Part shown: positions 11,019 to 22,764 of the stretch, piece by piece | How the letters are laid out: each line of letters opens with the position of its first letter | Position numbering within the stretch: the first letter of the stretch is position 1 | Assembly: GCA_015501595.1 (NCBI GenBank) | Contig: JADNRX010000144.1 | Location: 1 to 64,000, forward strand | Reading direction: 5' to 3' | Source: Hymenopellis radicata | Taxonomy: Eukaryota > Basidiomycota > Agaricomycetes > Agaricales > Physalacriaceae | Length of the DNA stretch: 64,000 nt | Notes under the pieces: generated by a model | Database searches by the model: none | Told to the model about the DNA's origin: nothing | What the model saw: only the letters and a program-made list of their open reading frames with translations | Program-made: the position numbers and the translations under genes

Positions 11019-13154
11019 TTAGGTAGAGGGTGAATACGAGAGATCATCCTCGCCGATGATAGGCGCTCGTTCGACATAGTCTCCGTCAATGAATCTATCT
11101 AGACGCTCCTTCTCCGCAATGTAATCGGCGCTCTTCGCGCGAAGACTTCCTCTGTCGAAATCAGTGAACCGCAGGCACCCAGATTGATCCTCCATGATGT
11201 TGTACGCGCGCACATCACGGTGAAGCACTCCGGCGTCGTGAATGCTGTTTAAGATGGCTCTTAGTTCCTCCCTGCGTTCGAGTACGATCAGTCCGCTGCG
11301 CAAATTTCGAATGTATTAAGACCTACTGTTCTTTAGGTGAGAGGTAAACTTCACGCTCGCTGTCCATTCGATCCGCAATAGGAAAGCCAGCGTCCGATAG
11401 CATGATCGCGTACACGTCGGCAGCCGTGTTTTCTCGGACACCAAGAAGAGACGGTATGCCAGAGACACCTGCCTTTTCCAAGTGCCGATATATGTGGACC
11501 TCGTGTTTCAAGCGTCGAATGTTTTCCTCGCCTGAAGCAACCTTGAGGATGAACGAAGGATAACCTGCCTCAGGATCTTCCAGGCAAAGGTCCGGGTCAA
11601 TGGTGACACGAAACACAGAGCCTACAGCTCCCGCGCCGAGGCTTTTATCGGCAACGATGCTGATATACTCGCGAGGCTCATACCGTCGTTTCTTGACGGC
11701 TCCGGGGGAGAAAAGAAGAAGAGGAGCTGGAGAGTCGAAGTGGTCGTATCGAAAGAAGACTGCTACGAGAGGAAATGAGCCGATCGTATCGGTCAAGTCC
11801 TGATAGGATCCGGTGAGCTTTGACAAGAACAGCTAAGAAACAGTCGTCTTACTTTAATGCTAGGCTCAGTGCGCACCTCTGAAACCTTCCGCCTTTTAGA
11901 TCGGCGTCCGTGTGCAGACAATGTCGCTTTCGTCTTTCCCAGTACACCGTTCTCGAGTAAGGGCAACCTCTGAAGAGCGTCGAAGGTTACAGCAATATCC
12001 AACGCCATCAGAAGTCCTCCGTAGGATGGCTCCTTGCAGGAACGGATGTCAATCATGTCGGACAAGAATAATGTTTGACTTTCGCGGTGACGGACACCAA
12101 TCCTGACAAAGTTCCCACAATCAAAAACAATTGTCGACGCGTCGACTTTAACGGCGGTGACCCAGGCCTAGACGGTCAGTGGACTGTCCTATAATCAATG
12201 GATAAACTTACCTTTTGTACATAATCCTCGCATTTGGGAGTGTATGCCCCATCTCTGTCGTCTGCTGTTTCAATGGGGCCCACATCTTTCGCCTGTGGGG
12301 TGGCTGAAGGACGTCCACGGCGACTTCGGCGCGGCCCCTCTGCAGTCGGCAGTGTCCACAGAGTTGTCGAGGCATCGAGAGGCTGTGGACGAGGAACGGG
12401 CAGGGTACCGTTTGAATACCGCGAATGAAGCTGCCACGGAAAGGTTTCCATGGTCGCGAGGCCTGACATGGCTTCCATGAGCGGCAGGCCATCGGTGCAG
12501 AACACCATGCAAGAGTTCAGCTGGTGGAAGTTCTTTAAAAGACGCTTAATAGTAGCCCGGTTCTTTGGGTTAAAAAGCTCAAGCTCCTCTGCGGAAGGAG
12601 GAAACACCCCAAAAGCAATGTTCTGAGAGGCGAATTCCTCTTTTATGAGGGTGGCTATGAGATGAGCGGCGGGATCCATCCAATGGAGCACCGTCAATAG
12701 TTTCGGCTGGGAGTTGTGAATGAGCACTTTCGATGCGACCCGTGTAGGTGCCATCCCTACGCCGGATACTCGCCGACTGATAATGCCAGGTGCGTCGGTG
12801 CCCCTTCGCATATCAACAGAGGAATCCGTGTAAAAGTAAAAACTGCGCATCATCTAAGGCGTCAAGTTGTTCCGTGAAGGAATCTAAAGCACGGTAGAGG
12901 TCGACCTCCAAGGAAGGAAGGATTTTCACGCGCTTTAGAACCAAGTTTGGGGAAAGGTGAGAGTCCAGAAAGTGCAGAGGTGGCGATGGCATTGGAGGGG
13001 AGAGTGATTCATTCCTCTCTATAGAAGGAGGATTGAAATCAAAGAGTTTCTGCCGGTCAGTGGGTAAAAGATCTGCTGGGGGTATCTCCTCGGGTTCCGC
13101 AGGAGAAGGAGGATTTGTCTCCAAGACTGGATTCCATAGTGTCCGAAGGGGCAT
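11019..13154 (-). CDS. Basidiomycete protein kinase-like protein, copy A
   Basis: Minus-strand gene with a long N-terminal region of unknown function (about 400 residues, with DASTIVFDCGNFVRIGVRHR and MIDIRSCKEPSYGGL) and a C-terminal kinase domain. Kinase motifs: glycine loop LGAGAVGSVF, lysine FILKVASGE, catalytic loop HRDVRAYNIM, and FTDFDRGS, which has DFD where most kinases have DFG. Introns: 44 nt (VQK/AWVTAVK), 35 nt (SIK/LTGSYQD) and 55 nt (PKEQ/EELRAIL). One extra T in a T run at 12838-12842 shifts the frame after DALDDAQF; copy B lacks it. Substrates are unknown. It probably belongs to the large lineage-specific kinase-like families of mushrooms, but is not a typical FunK1. Confidence 0.75.
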
Positions 13155-14049
13155 TCGTTCGACGCGGCAAGGACGAGACGCTCTGCACGGAAAGAAAGAA
13201 AACCAACATGATCACGTTTGATCGCATCGTACACGGATCCGGGTACGTGATGGCAAATTCCAAACCGAACCACATCAGCAGCCTGAGGGATGTCGTCTTC
13301 CTATCCCTCCATTTTACCTCATGTTGGATACCTCGAAACCTTCGACAATATAGTTGCTTGGACATTCTTCCTCTCAGCTGCTCCTCCCACCTGGCGTCAA
13401 TTTAGTCCGGCTGCATCGTTCTTTTGTCCAATCGACGACACATTCTTTTCGAGTAAGTACCTAGTACGGCTATGTACACCATCTATTCGGAAAACGATTG
13501 CGGTCATCAGCTCTTGTTATCTAAATGCATCTCTCCGTCCTCACGTCTTCTCGACTTTCAACTTCTTCCTCTACTTATCACGCCCTCTTCGTCGCATTGC
13601 TCACCGTGGGACATGCATTTTCCGAATCCTGGATCACTACCGCGGATGTGCTCACACTCTGATGTGGGCTGCCTCATCCTGCCGTTGCACTAGTCCATTG
13701 ATTCCCCATATCTCCCGAAATGCCCAATTAGACCTTGATCTCCACTTCTCTACGGCCTACTTCCTCAATTCATGCTGTTCCAAAAGTCAGTCGAGTTTTT
13801 TACTTTCCCTGTCATGTTAAATACGACTCGTTCATAATACAATCACCGAACAGGAATCGGACATCCACCGCGTTCAGATCTCAGACTTCCGTTTCTCATC
13901 CTTACGCGGAAACGGTTTTAAAACATGAAAAGTAATCCGGTGCAAAAGCGATGACGATTTATATTTACGACACGAGAGCGCGCCCTCTGTATAAAAGCCG
14001 CGCCATCTGCTCAACATGCTCACGTCCGTCCCTTCTTTAGGTGGCTAAA
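13155..14049. other. Intergenic region between kinase A and the S28 peptidase
   Basis: The first 165 bp are the kinase promoter side and match copy B. The rest is unique. A 176-codon plus-strand frame (13290-13820) lacks family or splice support. The last 60 bp are the S28 promoter with a TATA box. Confidence 0.5.
13990..13997 (+). promoter_or_regulatory. TATA box of the S28 peptidase gene
   Basis: TATAAAAG, 60 bp upstream of the ATG at 14050. The spacing is the same as for the GH16 gene. Confidence 0.6.
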
Positions 14050-16131
14050 ATGCTGTTGACTTCTCTCTTGCTTTCCAGCTCTGCATTCGTCGGCGGAATA
14101 TATGCATATCAGCCTGGTATACATCGACGACTGTTGGATACACGAGACATCCCAAACCCCGAGAAATACAATACGACGTATTGGTTCGATCAGCTCATCG
14201 ACCACGCCAATCCCTCTTTGGGCACATTCAAGCAGCGTTATTTCTTCTCCGGAGAATTCTACCAACCAGGTGAGATCCCTCCTTAATTTCTTTCCTCTCA
14301 ATTTTCCTAACATACCCAAAGGCGGACCAATTCTTCTCGAGAACGTCGGAGAACAGAACGCAGACGGCAAGTCCCCTCTCTTCAATTCGATGCATATCTA
14401 TCACGACCACAGGCTTCTGGCAAATCCTCAGTGCGAATGACAGCATAATAGGCCTGGTCGCGCAAGCCACAACTGGCTCCTCGATCGCCCTCGAGCACCG
14501 CTTCTTCGGCCAGAGCAACCCGTACCCCGACCTCTCTGAGGAGAGTCTCAAGTATCTTACCCTCCAACAAAACATCGATGACATGGTGTACCTGGCACAG
14601 AACATCGTGTTACCTATGGAAGGAGGCGACTCGGTCGGACCGGATAAGGCTCCATGGATTCTTTTTGGCGGAAGTTATCCAGGTACGAACACGAAGTTGC
14701 TTCTGTCCATGACGGATGTTATTCATGATGTGTCGTAGGCGCGGTGGTTAACTGGGCAGTCTACCAGTAACTATATCCATCTTATCTCTTTACCACACCT
14801 CCTGACTCTCTGCTAGACGCCCCGAGATCTTCTACGCCGGCTACGCTTCATCGGCCATAGTTGAAGCCATTGAGTCTGTTATCCCCCTCGCCTGACCACC
14901 ACCTATTTAATACCCTCCCCAGAGACTTCTGGCAATACGGAGACGCCATCCGCACCCGCATGCCCGCCAACTGCTCCAGCGATTTCCAAGCCCTCATCTC
15001 TCACGTCGACGAGGTCTTCTCCAGCGATGACGACCTCGCAATACAAGCCTTGAAGGAAAACTTCGGTATGGGAAACGTCACCCACGTCGACGATGTCGCA
15101 ATCATGCGTATGTTGCCTTCCTTTCACAGTCCCTTGGTATTTTCTCAAGGACCGTGATTAGTTAGTAACAAACAAATAGGCTTGTGGCAGGATCTTCAGC
15201 AATATGAAGGTCCTAATCAGCCCTTTTACGAGTTCTGCGACTACTTGGAGGTCTGCGAGGTCGACGGGAAGAACACAAGCGCCCCGGAGAGCGGATGGGG
15301 TCTTGATCATGCGCTCGAAGCCTTCGGCTCGTGGATGCGAGAGCAAAATCCCTCAATCTCAGAGTGAGCCGTTCGACTGGTTCTGTCCATTGTCATGAGA
15401 GACTCATTTCTCCTTGAGTGCGGACATCAGCACTCACGATGATACCCTACCTCGATACAGGAACATCAGCGTTGACAATGGTACGCGTTCTTGGCATTGG
15501 ATGGTGTAAGCTCCTTCTTCCAATTTCTGTGCCACACTGAAATAAGGACAGATGCAATGAACTTGGATGGTTCCAGGTGGGTGTCATGCCTCTTCATGTC
15601 GCCTATAATCTCGTTCTAACGCACGCCTTTCTCTAGACCGGTGCACCCGAAGGCCATCCCACCATCATCTCTCGATTTGTTGATCTCGAATACTTCAAGG
15701 TACTTGAACCTATTGTCATGGAACCACCAACTTACATCCGTAGCGCTTCACCTGTCAAATGTACTTCCCGAAAACCTTTGGCGACAAGCCCACGTCCGCG
15801 TATCCCGCCGTCGACGCCACCAACACCAAATTCGGCGGATGGAACGCTCACGTCGATCGAGTCTTCTTCGCTAATGGCCTTAGTGCGTTTCTTCTTCTCC
15901 GACGCACGAATGCATAACAGCTCAATTCCGGCTGCTACTCTTAGATGATCCCTGGATAGACACCACAGTCTCCAATCGACCTCCCTGACACCAGTCTTTC
16001 TCGGCAAGGGATCACACACGGCGGACATGGATATTGCGAATGCAGAGGTCGAACCGACGATTGCATATATTCAGGAGCAGGCGGTCGCATATATGCTGGC
16101 CTGGCTCGCTGATTGGACGCCTCAGATTTGA
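14050..16131 (+). CDS. Serine peptidase family S28 (Pro-Xaa carboxypeptidase type)
   Basis: About eleven exons. A signal peptide (MLLTSLLLSSSAFVGGIYA) precedes YWFDQLIDHANPSLGTFKQR and YFFSGEFYQPGGPILL, the typical S28 N-terminus. EHRFFGQSNP and the nucleophile elbow GGSYPG (catalytic Ser) follow, then RPEIFYAGYASSAIVEAI, GWGLDHALEAF and CNELGWFQTGAPEG. The end has FFANGLNDPW (catalytic Asp region) and GKGSHTADM (probable catalytic His). The enzyme is expected to be secreted and to cleave after proline in peptides. The second intron appears to be GC-AG (GCAAGT donor after EQNADG). The frame breaks once between DPWIDTTVS and TPVFLGKG near 15975-16000; without that the gene is complete. Confidence 0.88.
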
Positions 16132-16181
16132 AATGATTTCTCTTGATGGAGGGCTAGGACTGCATTTAGGCATCTGCGGTA

Positions 16182-16434
16182 CTGTATACTTTCGACCGGA
16201 TGTTCGCCGGTCGTGACGCGTTATGCGTCGAACTTATATGAACTAAGTTCGATTTCAGGCACGAGGCCCGTTCTTACCGGATTGAGACATCCCGCCGCAG
16301 GCGGGACCGAAAATTTTACTACTTTGAGACATATGACCCTCAAAATAAGGTGCGTTACGCGTTATCTGATGGTCTAAGTTCGGTTCAACGGGCTCCGTGA
16401 CGCGTTATTCGAATATACGGTCGAAAGTGTACAG
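16182..16434. mobile_element. MITE-like element, 253 bp, TA target duplication
   Basis: Ends CTGTATACTTTCGACCG and CGGTCGAAAGTGTACAG are inverted repeats with one mismatch. They are flanked by TA on both sides (16180-16181 and 16435-16436). The interior carries GTGACGCGTTATG near each end. It has no coding capacity. Length, CTGTA ends, TA flank and internal GTTAT motif match a second element at 24921-25175. Confidence 0.75.
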
Positions 16435-16862
16435 TATTGCAACTACTACCGATACTGTAATTACCAAGTGGACTTTAGTAATTCTCATGATGGTACTTAT
16501 TTGCCATGGGTTTTAGACTATTCTAGCAAGCTTGAGCAAGTATCTACCGTGCACGTGCCGACGTCATGAAGGACAAGCCACGTACAGGGTGCGCGAATTC
16601 TGACAGAGGCGATCTTCGCAGAAAGAGCTACGACTACATCGTTGAGAAGGAGCTGTTAGATAGGTTCATACACCGAGAATACGTTGAACTAGCCAACATT
16701 ATTTGCGAAGCTGATCCTTGATTTGACAAGTAATTGCCCCCGAGGACGAACGTTGAATAGAGATTAAGCACCCATAAAACATTAACTTAGATATAAATGC
16801 AATCGCAGAACGTATGAAAGAGATGAAAGTAAAGTACTCAGCAGATCATCAGCTAGATTCGA
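16435..16862. other. Intergenic region
   Basis: No gene seen. It is AT-rich with short unrelated frames and forms the 3' flank of the minus-strand F-box gene. Confidence 0.4.
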
Positions 16863-18439
16863 CTACCATTCGTCAAGTAAAGATCGTCCGTCAACACCTC
16901 GCACGTCCAAGGCTAGCCCGCTCTGTGCGAGACCCTTGAGTGCCGTAGCAGCCCCATCCCGAACATCGTTGAGAGGGCGCATCGAAACGGATGTCAAGAC
17001 GCCTCTATGCCACAAAGACGAGATCGTGCGCACAACACCACCGGTGTCGAACGTCTGCCAGATGTCGAGGGAGTCGTCCGAAGAGAAGGTAAAACTCTCA
17101 ATCGGACGATCTTCCAAGACGCTTCCAGCGAAACTGAAAACCGCCTCAATGTTCCCAGTATTCCGGATGTGCACAGAAAGGTGTTTCAGCGACGTAGTAT
17201 ATCTGAGGATGGTCGCCAGCGCAGTGGAATCGTGGTTGAGGAAATCGTCAACGACGAGGTTGAGTGTGTGCACAGAGGAACCTATGCCGAATGCGAATTG
17301 ATCATTGCTCATCGCACGAAATGAGATCGTTTCGAGAGTCAACTCGGTCAAATTGGGAAGAGTGATACCCTGAAGAAAAGTAGGTAACGTGAAGGATGGG
17401 TACCCATGTCCCTCCCGTAGCGTTAGTCTTCGCACGCCTGCACTCTCTGGTGGTAAATGGGGGAGCATAGGAATCCTCTCGGGTGATAGTGCGAGGCTTG
17501 CAGACTCTAACATAACACTAGCGCAGAGGAAACGACAAGCCCCCGTTGCATCGGTAGACACCAAGTCACCGTCGTGAACGAAACGTCGTACACGGGAAGA
17601 CAGGCCTGGGAGCACAATCGGTAAGGACCCGACGTGTCTGCGGGCTGTCAACTGGTCCAACTGCGCTACCTCATCGAAAGTATCAATGCGAAGCGGGAAA
17701 GCGTAGCGCGCAAGATCGTGCATGTCTATGGCCAGGGTTTTCAAGCCCACCAAGGCGTGCTTCATCTCCGCGAGGACGAGGAATTCACTGACGATGAGCG
17801 ATAGGCAGGCGTGTCTCCAACGAGAACAGGTCTGAAGGATCAAAGGAATGCAATGAGGGGATATCGGGTTACGACTGTGCAGCGAGAAGGATAACGGAAA
17901 ACTTCGGACATGCTTCATGAGCTCCATGAGTAGAAGCGCTAGTTTTATCGACTGCGCGGGACGGTCGAACGAAAGGACAACATTTGTCCAGCAGGGGGAT
18001 AATTTTGAATGGCGTGACGCCACTGGCGACATACATGGGAGAGCGTCCATGACGGATGTCGCATGGATAGGGAGTCGACGACCTCGGGAGACTGGAGATA
18101 CTCCAACGTGACTTCGGGGAGGTCGTCCACGGCAAGCTCGCAGATGCGGCCAATAATCTCGTGTGGCACCATCCGTACTGGGTTAAGGACGGTATCCAAA
18201 ACTGTGAGTCCTTTCGAGACTTGCACAGCATCGGCCTTCATTATGGCAAGCTGTACAGTCAGGGAATCGATGGTCTCGCTCAAGGACGCGAAATGGGCGC
18301 GACCTGTCTCCCGGGACGCTTCCAGATGACGGCGGGCATCATCAGTCGGGGCATCATTAGACTCTAGGAGATTTCGGACGCCATGAGACTCGACTAGAGC
18401 GACCAGATCCCGACTGGGACTGCTTGGTCGCACGTCCAT
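16863..18439 (-). CDS. F-box protein with N-terminal coiled coil (one frameshift)
   Basis: The gene starts at 18439. The N-terminus has a probable helical segment (HLEASRETGRAHFASL..TVQLAIMKAD), then an F-box-like motif (LNPVRMVPHEIIGRICELA.. WTLSHVCRQWRHAI) as in many Agaricomycete F-box proteins. After that, about 380 residues of leucine-rich repeat character follow (MKHALVGLKTLAIDMHDLA; LTELTLETISFRA; LKHLSVHIRN). The two halves lie in different frames, and the break falls in a run of five G (C on the coding strand) at 17994-17998. One more C would join PP to CWTNVVLSFD exactly. The likely role is SCF ubiquitin-ligase substrate receptor; the target is unknown. No intron is needed. Confidence 0.75.
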
Positions 18440-18959
18440 AAGTCAAAAGGCAGTATACTGGTCAATAGTCATGGTCAGCATTGAATGGACTGTATGGAGG
18501 GCAATAACTGAGTGCGTACAGTCCGTCAAGAGCGATGCGAAGGATCCCAGGGAATTATGATGGTGGTAAGGAAGACAAACCCGGGTGATCATTCTTCCCT
18601 GATCTCACGCCTGACTAAGCTCGCCACTCACTTTCACTCCTCGCCAAGTACGAGCGCCGATGTGCTCGCCACCGAGTCCCGCTCAGAGAGATGCCAGGCT
18701 CTCAATGCACAACTCAAATTCGAGGGCTTACACTACACTTTCTAGGGCGACGGGGTTCCACTGCTCTGGAAGAGAATCCGATTGGAAACGTCGAAGAAAG
18801 CGAACGAAAGTAAACGACCCTTTCCATAATTTAGTCGTAAACTTAATTCTGAGATCACGACAAACACGATATCAGTGAACGACGGTGAACTTCAAAAGCA
18901 CATGACCCGCCACAATTACGCAAAGAGACTCGTAGCATCTTTGGCGCGACTTCCCGGTC
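18440..18959. other. Divergent intergenic region
   Basis: Lies between two divergent F-box genes. No gene is supported. The right part leads into the conserved small-ORF block. Confidence 0.4.
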
Positions 18960-19123
18960 TACTACCCTCGTCATGTGTGGAATACCGTCATTCCTCGACA
19001 ATGGAACAGGCGCCGTCATCAATCCCTCCTCGTCAGCTCGGATTCGTCGGGGTTAAGCAATTGACTCACGAAGACATGCGTGATATGGTACGCAACCTTG
19101 CTCCGTTCCTTCGGCTGATCTGA
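18960..19123 (+). repeat. Conserved small-ORF block, copy 1
   Basis: Reads SSCVEYRHSSTMEQ.. and ends LTHEDMRDMVRNLAPFLRLI plus stop. It is the same peptide pattern as at 32.5, 36.4, 47.5 and 57.4 kb (LATHEGMRDMERNIAPFLRA). It sits about 270 bp upstream of an F-box gene on the same strand, as the copies at 32.5, 36.4 and 47.5 kb do. It could be the last exon of a lost gene or a short gene; function unknown. Confidence 0.4.
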
Positions 19124-19285
19124 TCTATGGACAGACAATATTCGGTTCGTTCGGCGTAGGCGCAATCGAATATTGTAACATTGTAACAACGCTCCATTTT
19201 TCTCGGGCCCCACACGAGGCAGGGCGACGCAGGTACCCACGCGCAACGCTGTTGTATCTCGGAGAAGACAATGGCATTTATTGTT

Positions 19286-19343
19286 CCTGGTGACGTGCCC
19301 TTCGAATCTTCTAGACACAGCCCAATCCGATTCCTCTATAAGG
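19286..19343 (+). promoter_or_regulatory. Conserved F-box promoter module, copy 1
   Basis: TGACGTGC at 19291, then GAATCTTCTAGAC (three contiguous 5-bp heat-shock-element-like units, the third imperfect), then CTCTATAAGG as TATA box 52 bp before the ATG. The same order and spacing recur at four other F-box copies. Confidence 0.6.
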
Positions 19344-19394
19344 TGAACAAGGCTCCATAATCCTACCTCGTTCCACTGTCCTCTTTATCCCTCT

Positions 19395-20654
19395 ATGGCA
19401 CCGAGACTACCCCCGGAACTCTGGTCGGAGATCTGTCGTTTTGTAAGAGCCCGTCGTCTACTATGGCGATGTTCTGAATGCCTCCAGTTGAATCCTCAAG
19501 CCCTCAGGAGCCTCCGACTTGCAAGTCGAGAGTGCGCAAACCGTCTCGCAGACAGGCTGCTGTTCTCTCAGGTTGTCGTCGATCTGACGACTGAGACCTT
19601 TGGACATCAAGAGATTAACAACAAGGCCCGCCTAGGCTTCCTACGCGCCATCGACAAAGGCGAAACAGATCTCGGATTCCATGTCCGGCTCGTCCGGATC
19701 GACTACCTGGATTCAATGTTTGTCAGGGAGCAAAGTCACATAGCCCATCAGCAAGCCCGGCGTAAGGAACTGCATACTCATCTTTTGCATGTTCTGAATA
19801 CAGACTCAAAACTGCCTTCACTCAGTCAATTCGGGTTAGTCTCTTTTGAAGGTATAGAAGCAAAATTGTTGACACCCCATAAGGGTACGGATCGGCAGCA
19901 ACTCACGGTGCACCTCCGACGACATCTCCTGGTTCCAGGAAGTCCTGCAGACCGTTTCCAGTCGGACGACTATCAAAGACTTGTACGTGTCGATTGAACT
20001 ACAACCCCCGAATGTCAAAATCAGGACCGCCGACATCTGGACCGCCCTCTCCAACTTCAAGGACCTACAAGTTCTTCATCTAGATGGCACCTTCGACAAC
20101 AGGGTCCTTAAATCACTCCTATCTCAGAACTCCCGACTCTCCCGACTCTCTGTCAGTGGGCGCCACTTCAGCTCCGTCTTCGATGACATTGTCCAAGATT
20201 TCTCGAAGCAGAATTCAGGACATCCGCTGCTTCGCCATCTGAAGCAACTTACACTTTTGTTGATGAGCCCATCCGAGTCGGATGAACTTTGGGTTGCGCT
20301 AGGACAGGCGGGAGTGCATCTGGCAAACCTCAAGCTTGTCTCCGAAAAATTCAAACCTTCCCTTCTGAAGTACCTGACGGCGTATGACGGATTGGAAGAG
20401 CTCCAAATTTTAGAACCTAATACGAAAGAATCTGGCTTAGGGACGCGGATTTGGAATGGGGTCTTGGAGGAGCATCGAGACACGCTGCGAAGACGAACAA
20501 TCGGGGAATCAGACGAAGTGAGTAATCATACAATTATCATCGCTGGTTTTTCTGATTGAACTTTCAGACAGTATCGTGCGCGCTCCAGGACGTCTTCAAC
20601 TTCCCCTACTTGGGTCGGCTGGACTTTAAGATTGATCCGCTACCCTCCGAATAA
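19395..20654 (+). CDS. F-box/LRR protein, expanded subfamily, member 1
   Basis: Four exons. Exon 1 encodes MAPRLPPELWSEICRF, a short F-box start. The introns lie at 19443-19487, about 19830-19880 and about 20518-20567. Joined, it reads LNPQALRSLRLASRECANRL, GETDLGFHVRLVRIDYLDSM, VSSRTTIKDLYVSIELQPPN, FKDLQVLHLDGTFDNRVL, LKYLTAYDGLEELQILEP and a final FNFPYLGRLDFKIDPLPSE. Repeated L..L.L pieces indicate leucine-rich repeats. All junctions keep the frame, so this is the best-preserved member of the subfamily. Predicted role: adaptor that recruits a target to an SCF ubiquitin ligase. The promoter module upstream suggests stress control, by inference only. Confidence 0.75.
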
Positions 20655-20782
20655 AGCTCATTGTCTGATTATACACGTTCAAATCAAGAGTATTCAGTAG
20701 ACTAGAGAGGCCAAAGCCACCATCGAATGACACACTTTCTGCTGGCCATAAGTACTAGATTAGGACCTTTTCCGAGAATAAA

Positions 20783-20806
20783 CCTTCCTTCCTTCCTTCC
20801 TTCCTT
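20783..20806 (+). repeat. Microsatellite (CCTT)6
   Basis: Six tandem CCTT units, 130 bp downstream of the F-box gene. Confidence 0.9.
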
Positions 20807-21150
20807 ACGTACTAGGCACGTCACCGACAACTAAGAGCATGACAGGACCTGAAAACAACATGTAGAGGAGAAAATAACAGCCTGAGTTACATCAGGCCGC
20901 CTTATGCTACGTGTCATCAACAAACCGTGGGAAGATTCTTGATCACGCTCTTGCTCTTAACCGCGACCAGCAACATCGACTCGATTCCATGATTCAACAG
21001 TTCCAGAACGTCGCGTCTTTTCTTGAGCATTCGATAACCGGAGCTACGCCCCGGCTATATATTCTATGACCGTATTCGTTCCGTACAGCGCTGACATACA
21101 ATTAAGGTGGCTCGCACCCGCCGAAGGCGCCTATCATTCATCTACGCGAA
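20807..21150. other. Intergenic region
   Basis: No gene seen. A TATA-like CTATATATTC near 21055 could serve the small gene at 21151. Confidence 0.4.
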
Positions 21151-21663
21151 AATGGTAGTGTTTTCGAGATCTTCTTTGGGCGCTTCATCATCTGTGAGTC
21201 GCTAATGTCAATTCATGTTCTCGCCTCATTTGTTATCCATCGATCTGCCAGGAAATCCACGCTTCATCCGTAGCCGAGCTATCGCGCAAGTATCGCTTTC
21301 TTTCTTGGACGGAGGTAATCACATCCAAACCTCCTTCCGTGTCTTCGAGGGAAAATACAGACGGCCATATGGACATGCCGCGTTCGACTCAGGATTTCCC
21401 GTGCGTACTGGTAAGCGGCAACTCTTTACGCGACCGGGCTACTATTCCCAGTGCAGACACCTCAGACGTCCTCCCAAACACATCTTTTGCTTCCACCCTC
21501 CGACACGTTTCGGCGGCCTTTCTAGTACCCTGCAGTTATTTCGCATTCATCGACTACGATATACTTAGCCGTGATCTCGTACGTTGATCGATATCCCATT
21601 CAAAGTATACTTACCTTCTTCGTGCAGCGCGAGACTCCTGCTACACGTCAACGAGTGCAGTGA
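21151..21663 (+). CDS. Small hypothetical protein, four exons
   Basis: Not recognised. A frame can be joined across three plausible short introns: MVVFSRSSLGASSS / EIHASSVAELSRKYRF..TQDFPCVL / DTSDVLPNTSFASTL..FIDYDILSRDL / RETPATRQRVQ stop, about 115 residues. Donors GTGAGT, GTAAGC and GTACGT and the CAG acceptors are good. A TATA-like box lies about 95 bp upstream. The third exon has a hydrophobic stretch (AAFLVPCSYFAFI). Three frame-keeping introns in a row favour a real gene, but no domain is visible. Confidence 0.4.
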
Positions 21664-22360
21664 CGCCGGTGGGGCACTGTGACCTTCCGTCTATGCCTCA
21701 CTTCGTCCCCATCCAAGCGCGAGACTGCTACAGCGGCTCCACCGACACATAGGGCTCTAACGCTGAAATCCCGCAGGGTTTGACTGCCGCTTAAACACCC
21801 TTCGGGCAGATCTCATTGTGGTCCGAGTCAGTTTGACCTCGAGGAAGTATTAGGTGTAGATATTCCATATACCCTTCGTTCAAATCCAATCGGACTTTTC
21901 ATATGATCATTTAGAATGTGTGTCTACTAACTCAGGCTGGGGGTGAGCCGTAAGCTACAGCCGAGTCTTCGAGACGGTGCACTAGACAAGGTTCTGTGGA
22001 TTTTGGAAGCGTCAAGACACGCTGCGATGTCAATCGAAAGGAGTGGCGTGTGAAGCAGCTTATCCTCGCCATGCTGCCGGTGGTTCATAGTAACGTTGAT
22101 ACATCGCGTTGGAGGATGAATCTGGAAGGCTGTTACAGGGTTATCTCCGGCGATTAAACGAGATCCCCTCATTCGAATCAGCTACAGGGAGGAACTTTCA
22201 ATACTTTACGCACCGCCCAGCTCATGTGCTTGGTATGCATCCGATTGGAATCTGGAGGTCTAGTTGCGGATAAGTGACATCTTTCAGCGTGAAATATCCT
22301 AACTGTGGCGAGCAAAACTGGGATATCAGTAACCAGTTATTTCACGCCACGACGGTGTGT
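21664..22360. other. Intergenic region
   Basis: No gene or repeat recognised between the small gene and the tRNA terminator. Confidence 0.4.
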
Positions 22361-22367
22361 AAAAAAA
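22361..22367 (-). terminator. RNA polymerase III terminator of the tRNA
   Basis: Run of seven T on the minus strand, 13 nt beyond the tRNA 3' end. Confidence 0.7.
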
Positions 22368-22380
22368 CATGGTACTGTTA

Positions 22381-22469
22381 TGACCACCGCAGGACTCGAA
22401 CCTGCAACCTTTTGGTTTGGTGCCGCTCGGTAATCGAAGCCAAACGCGCTACCATTGCGCCAGGTAGCC
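22381..22469 (-). tRNA. tRNA-Arg (anticodon TCG) with 17-nt intron
   Basis: Acceptor stem GGCTACC pairs with GGTGGTC, with two wobble pairs. D arm GCGC-AATGGTA-GCGC. Anticodon stem TTTGG/CCAAA. T arm GCAGG-TTCGAGT-CCTGC. The anticodon loop CTTCGA+A is split by a 17-nt intron (22417-22433) in the standard place, one base after the anticodon TCG (22435-22437). The intron contains CGA, which could pair with the anticodon. The TGGCGCAATGG and GGTTCGAGTCC parts are the internal A and B boxes. Mature length is 72 nt before CCA addition. It decodes CGA. Confidence 0.85.
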
Positions 22470-22764
22470 ATGATTGTGGCGTCGCCAACAACACCTCCTC
22501 CAAGGCACCTAAATGCCAAGACGAAGAATTCGACATTTCCGTCAGGACATACAAGGTTCAACCAGTTCAACTTGATAAGTATAATACAAGTGATATAGAT
22601 GCCAAGCGTATGTAGAGTGTATGTAGACGAAAGTACAACGTAAATGATGAACTATAGTAGATAGAAAGTCCGCATTGAAAAATCGTAAAGAAAAGTGACC
22701 CAGCACCCGACCCAACCCAAAAGAAAACATCGGAACTCCACACGGAAAACAAGCTAGAGCCGTG

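Larger units (their letters stand above)
8020..13320 (+). repeat. Segmental duplication, copy A (GH16 + kinase)
   Basis: This block matches 58025-62965 in the same orientation from promoter to promoter. It contains the GH16 gene (+), the kinase gene (-) and their flanks. Copy A has about 500 bp between the genes (10480-10965) that copy B lacks. Copy B instead has about 140 bp of its own. Identity by eye is very high in the exons and clearly lower in the first 300 bp. Confidence 0.9.
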
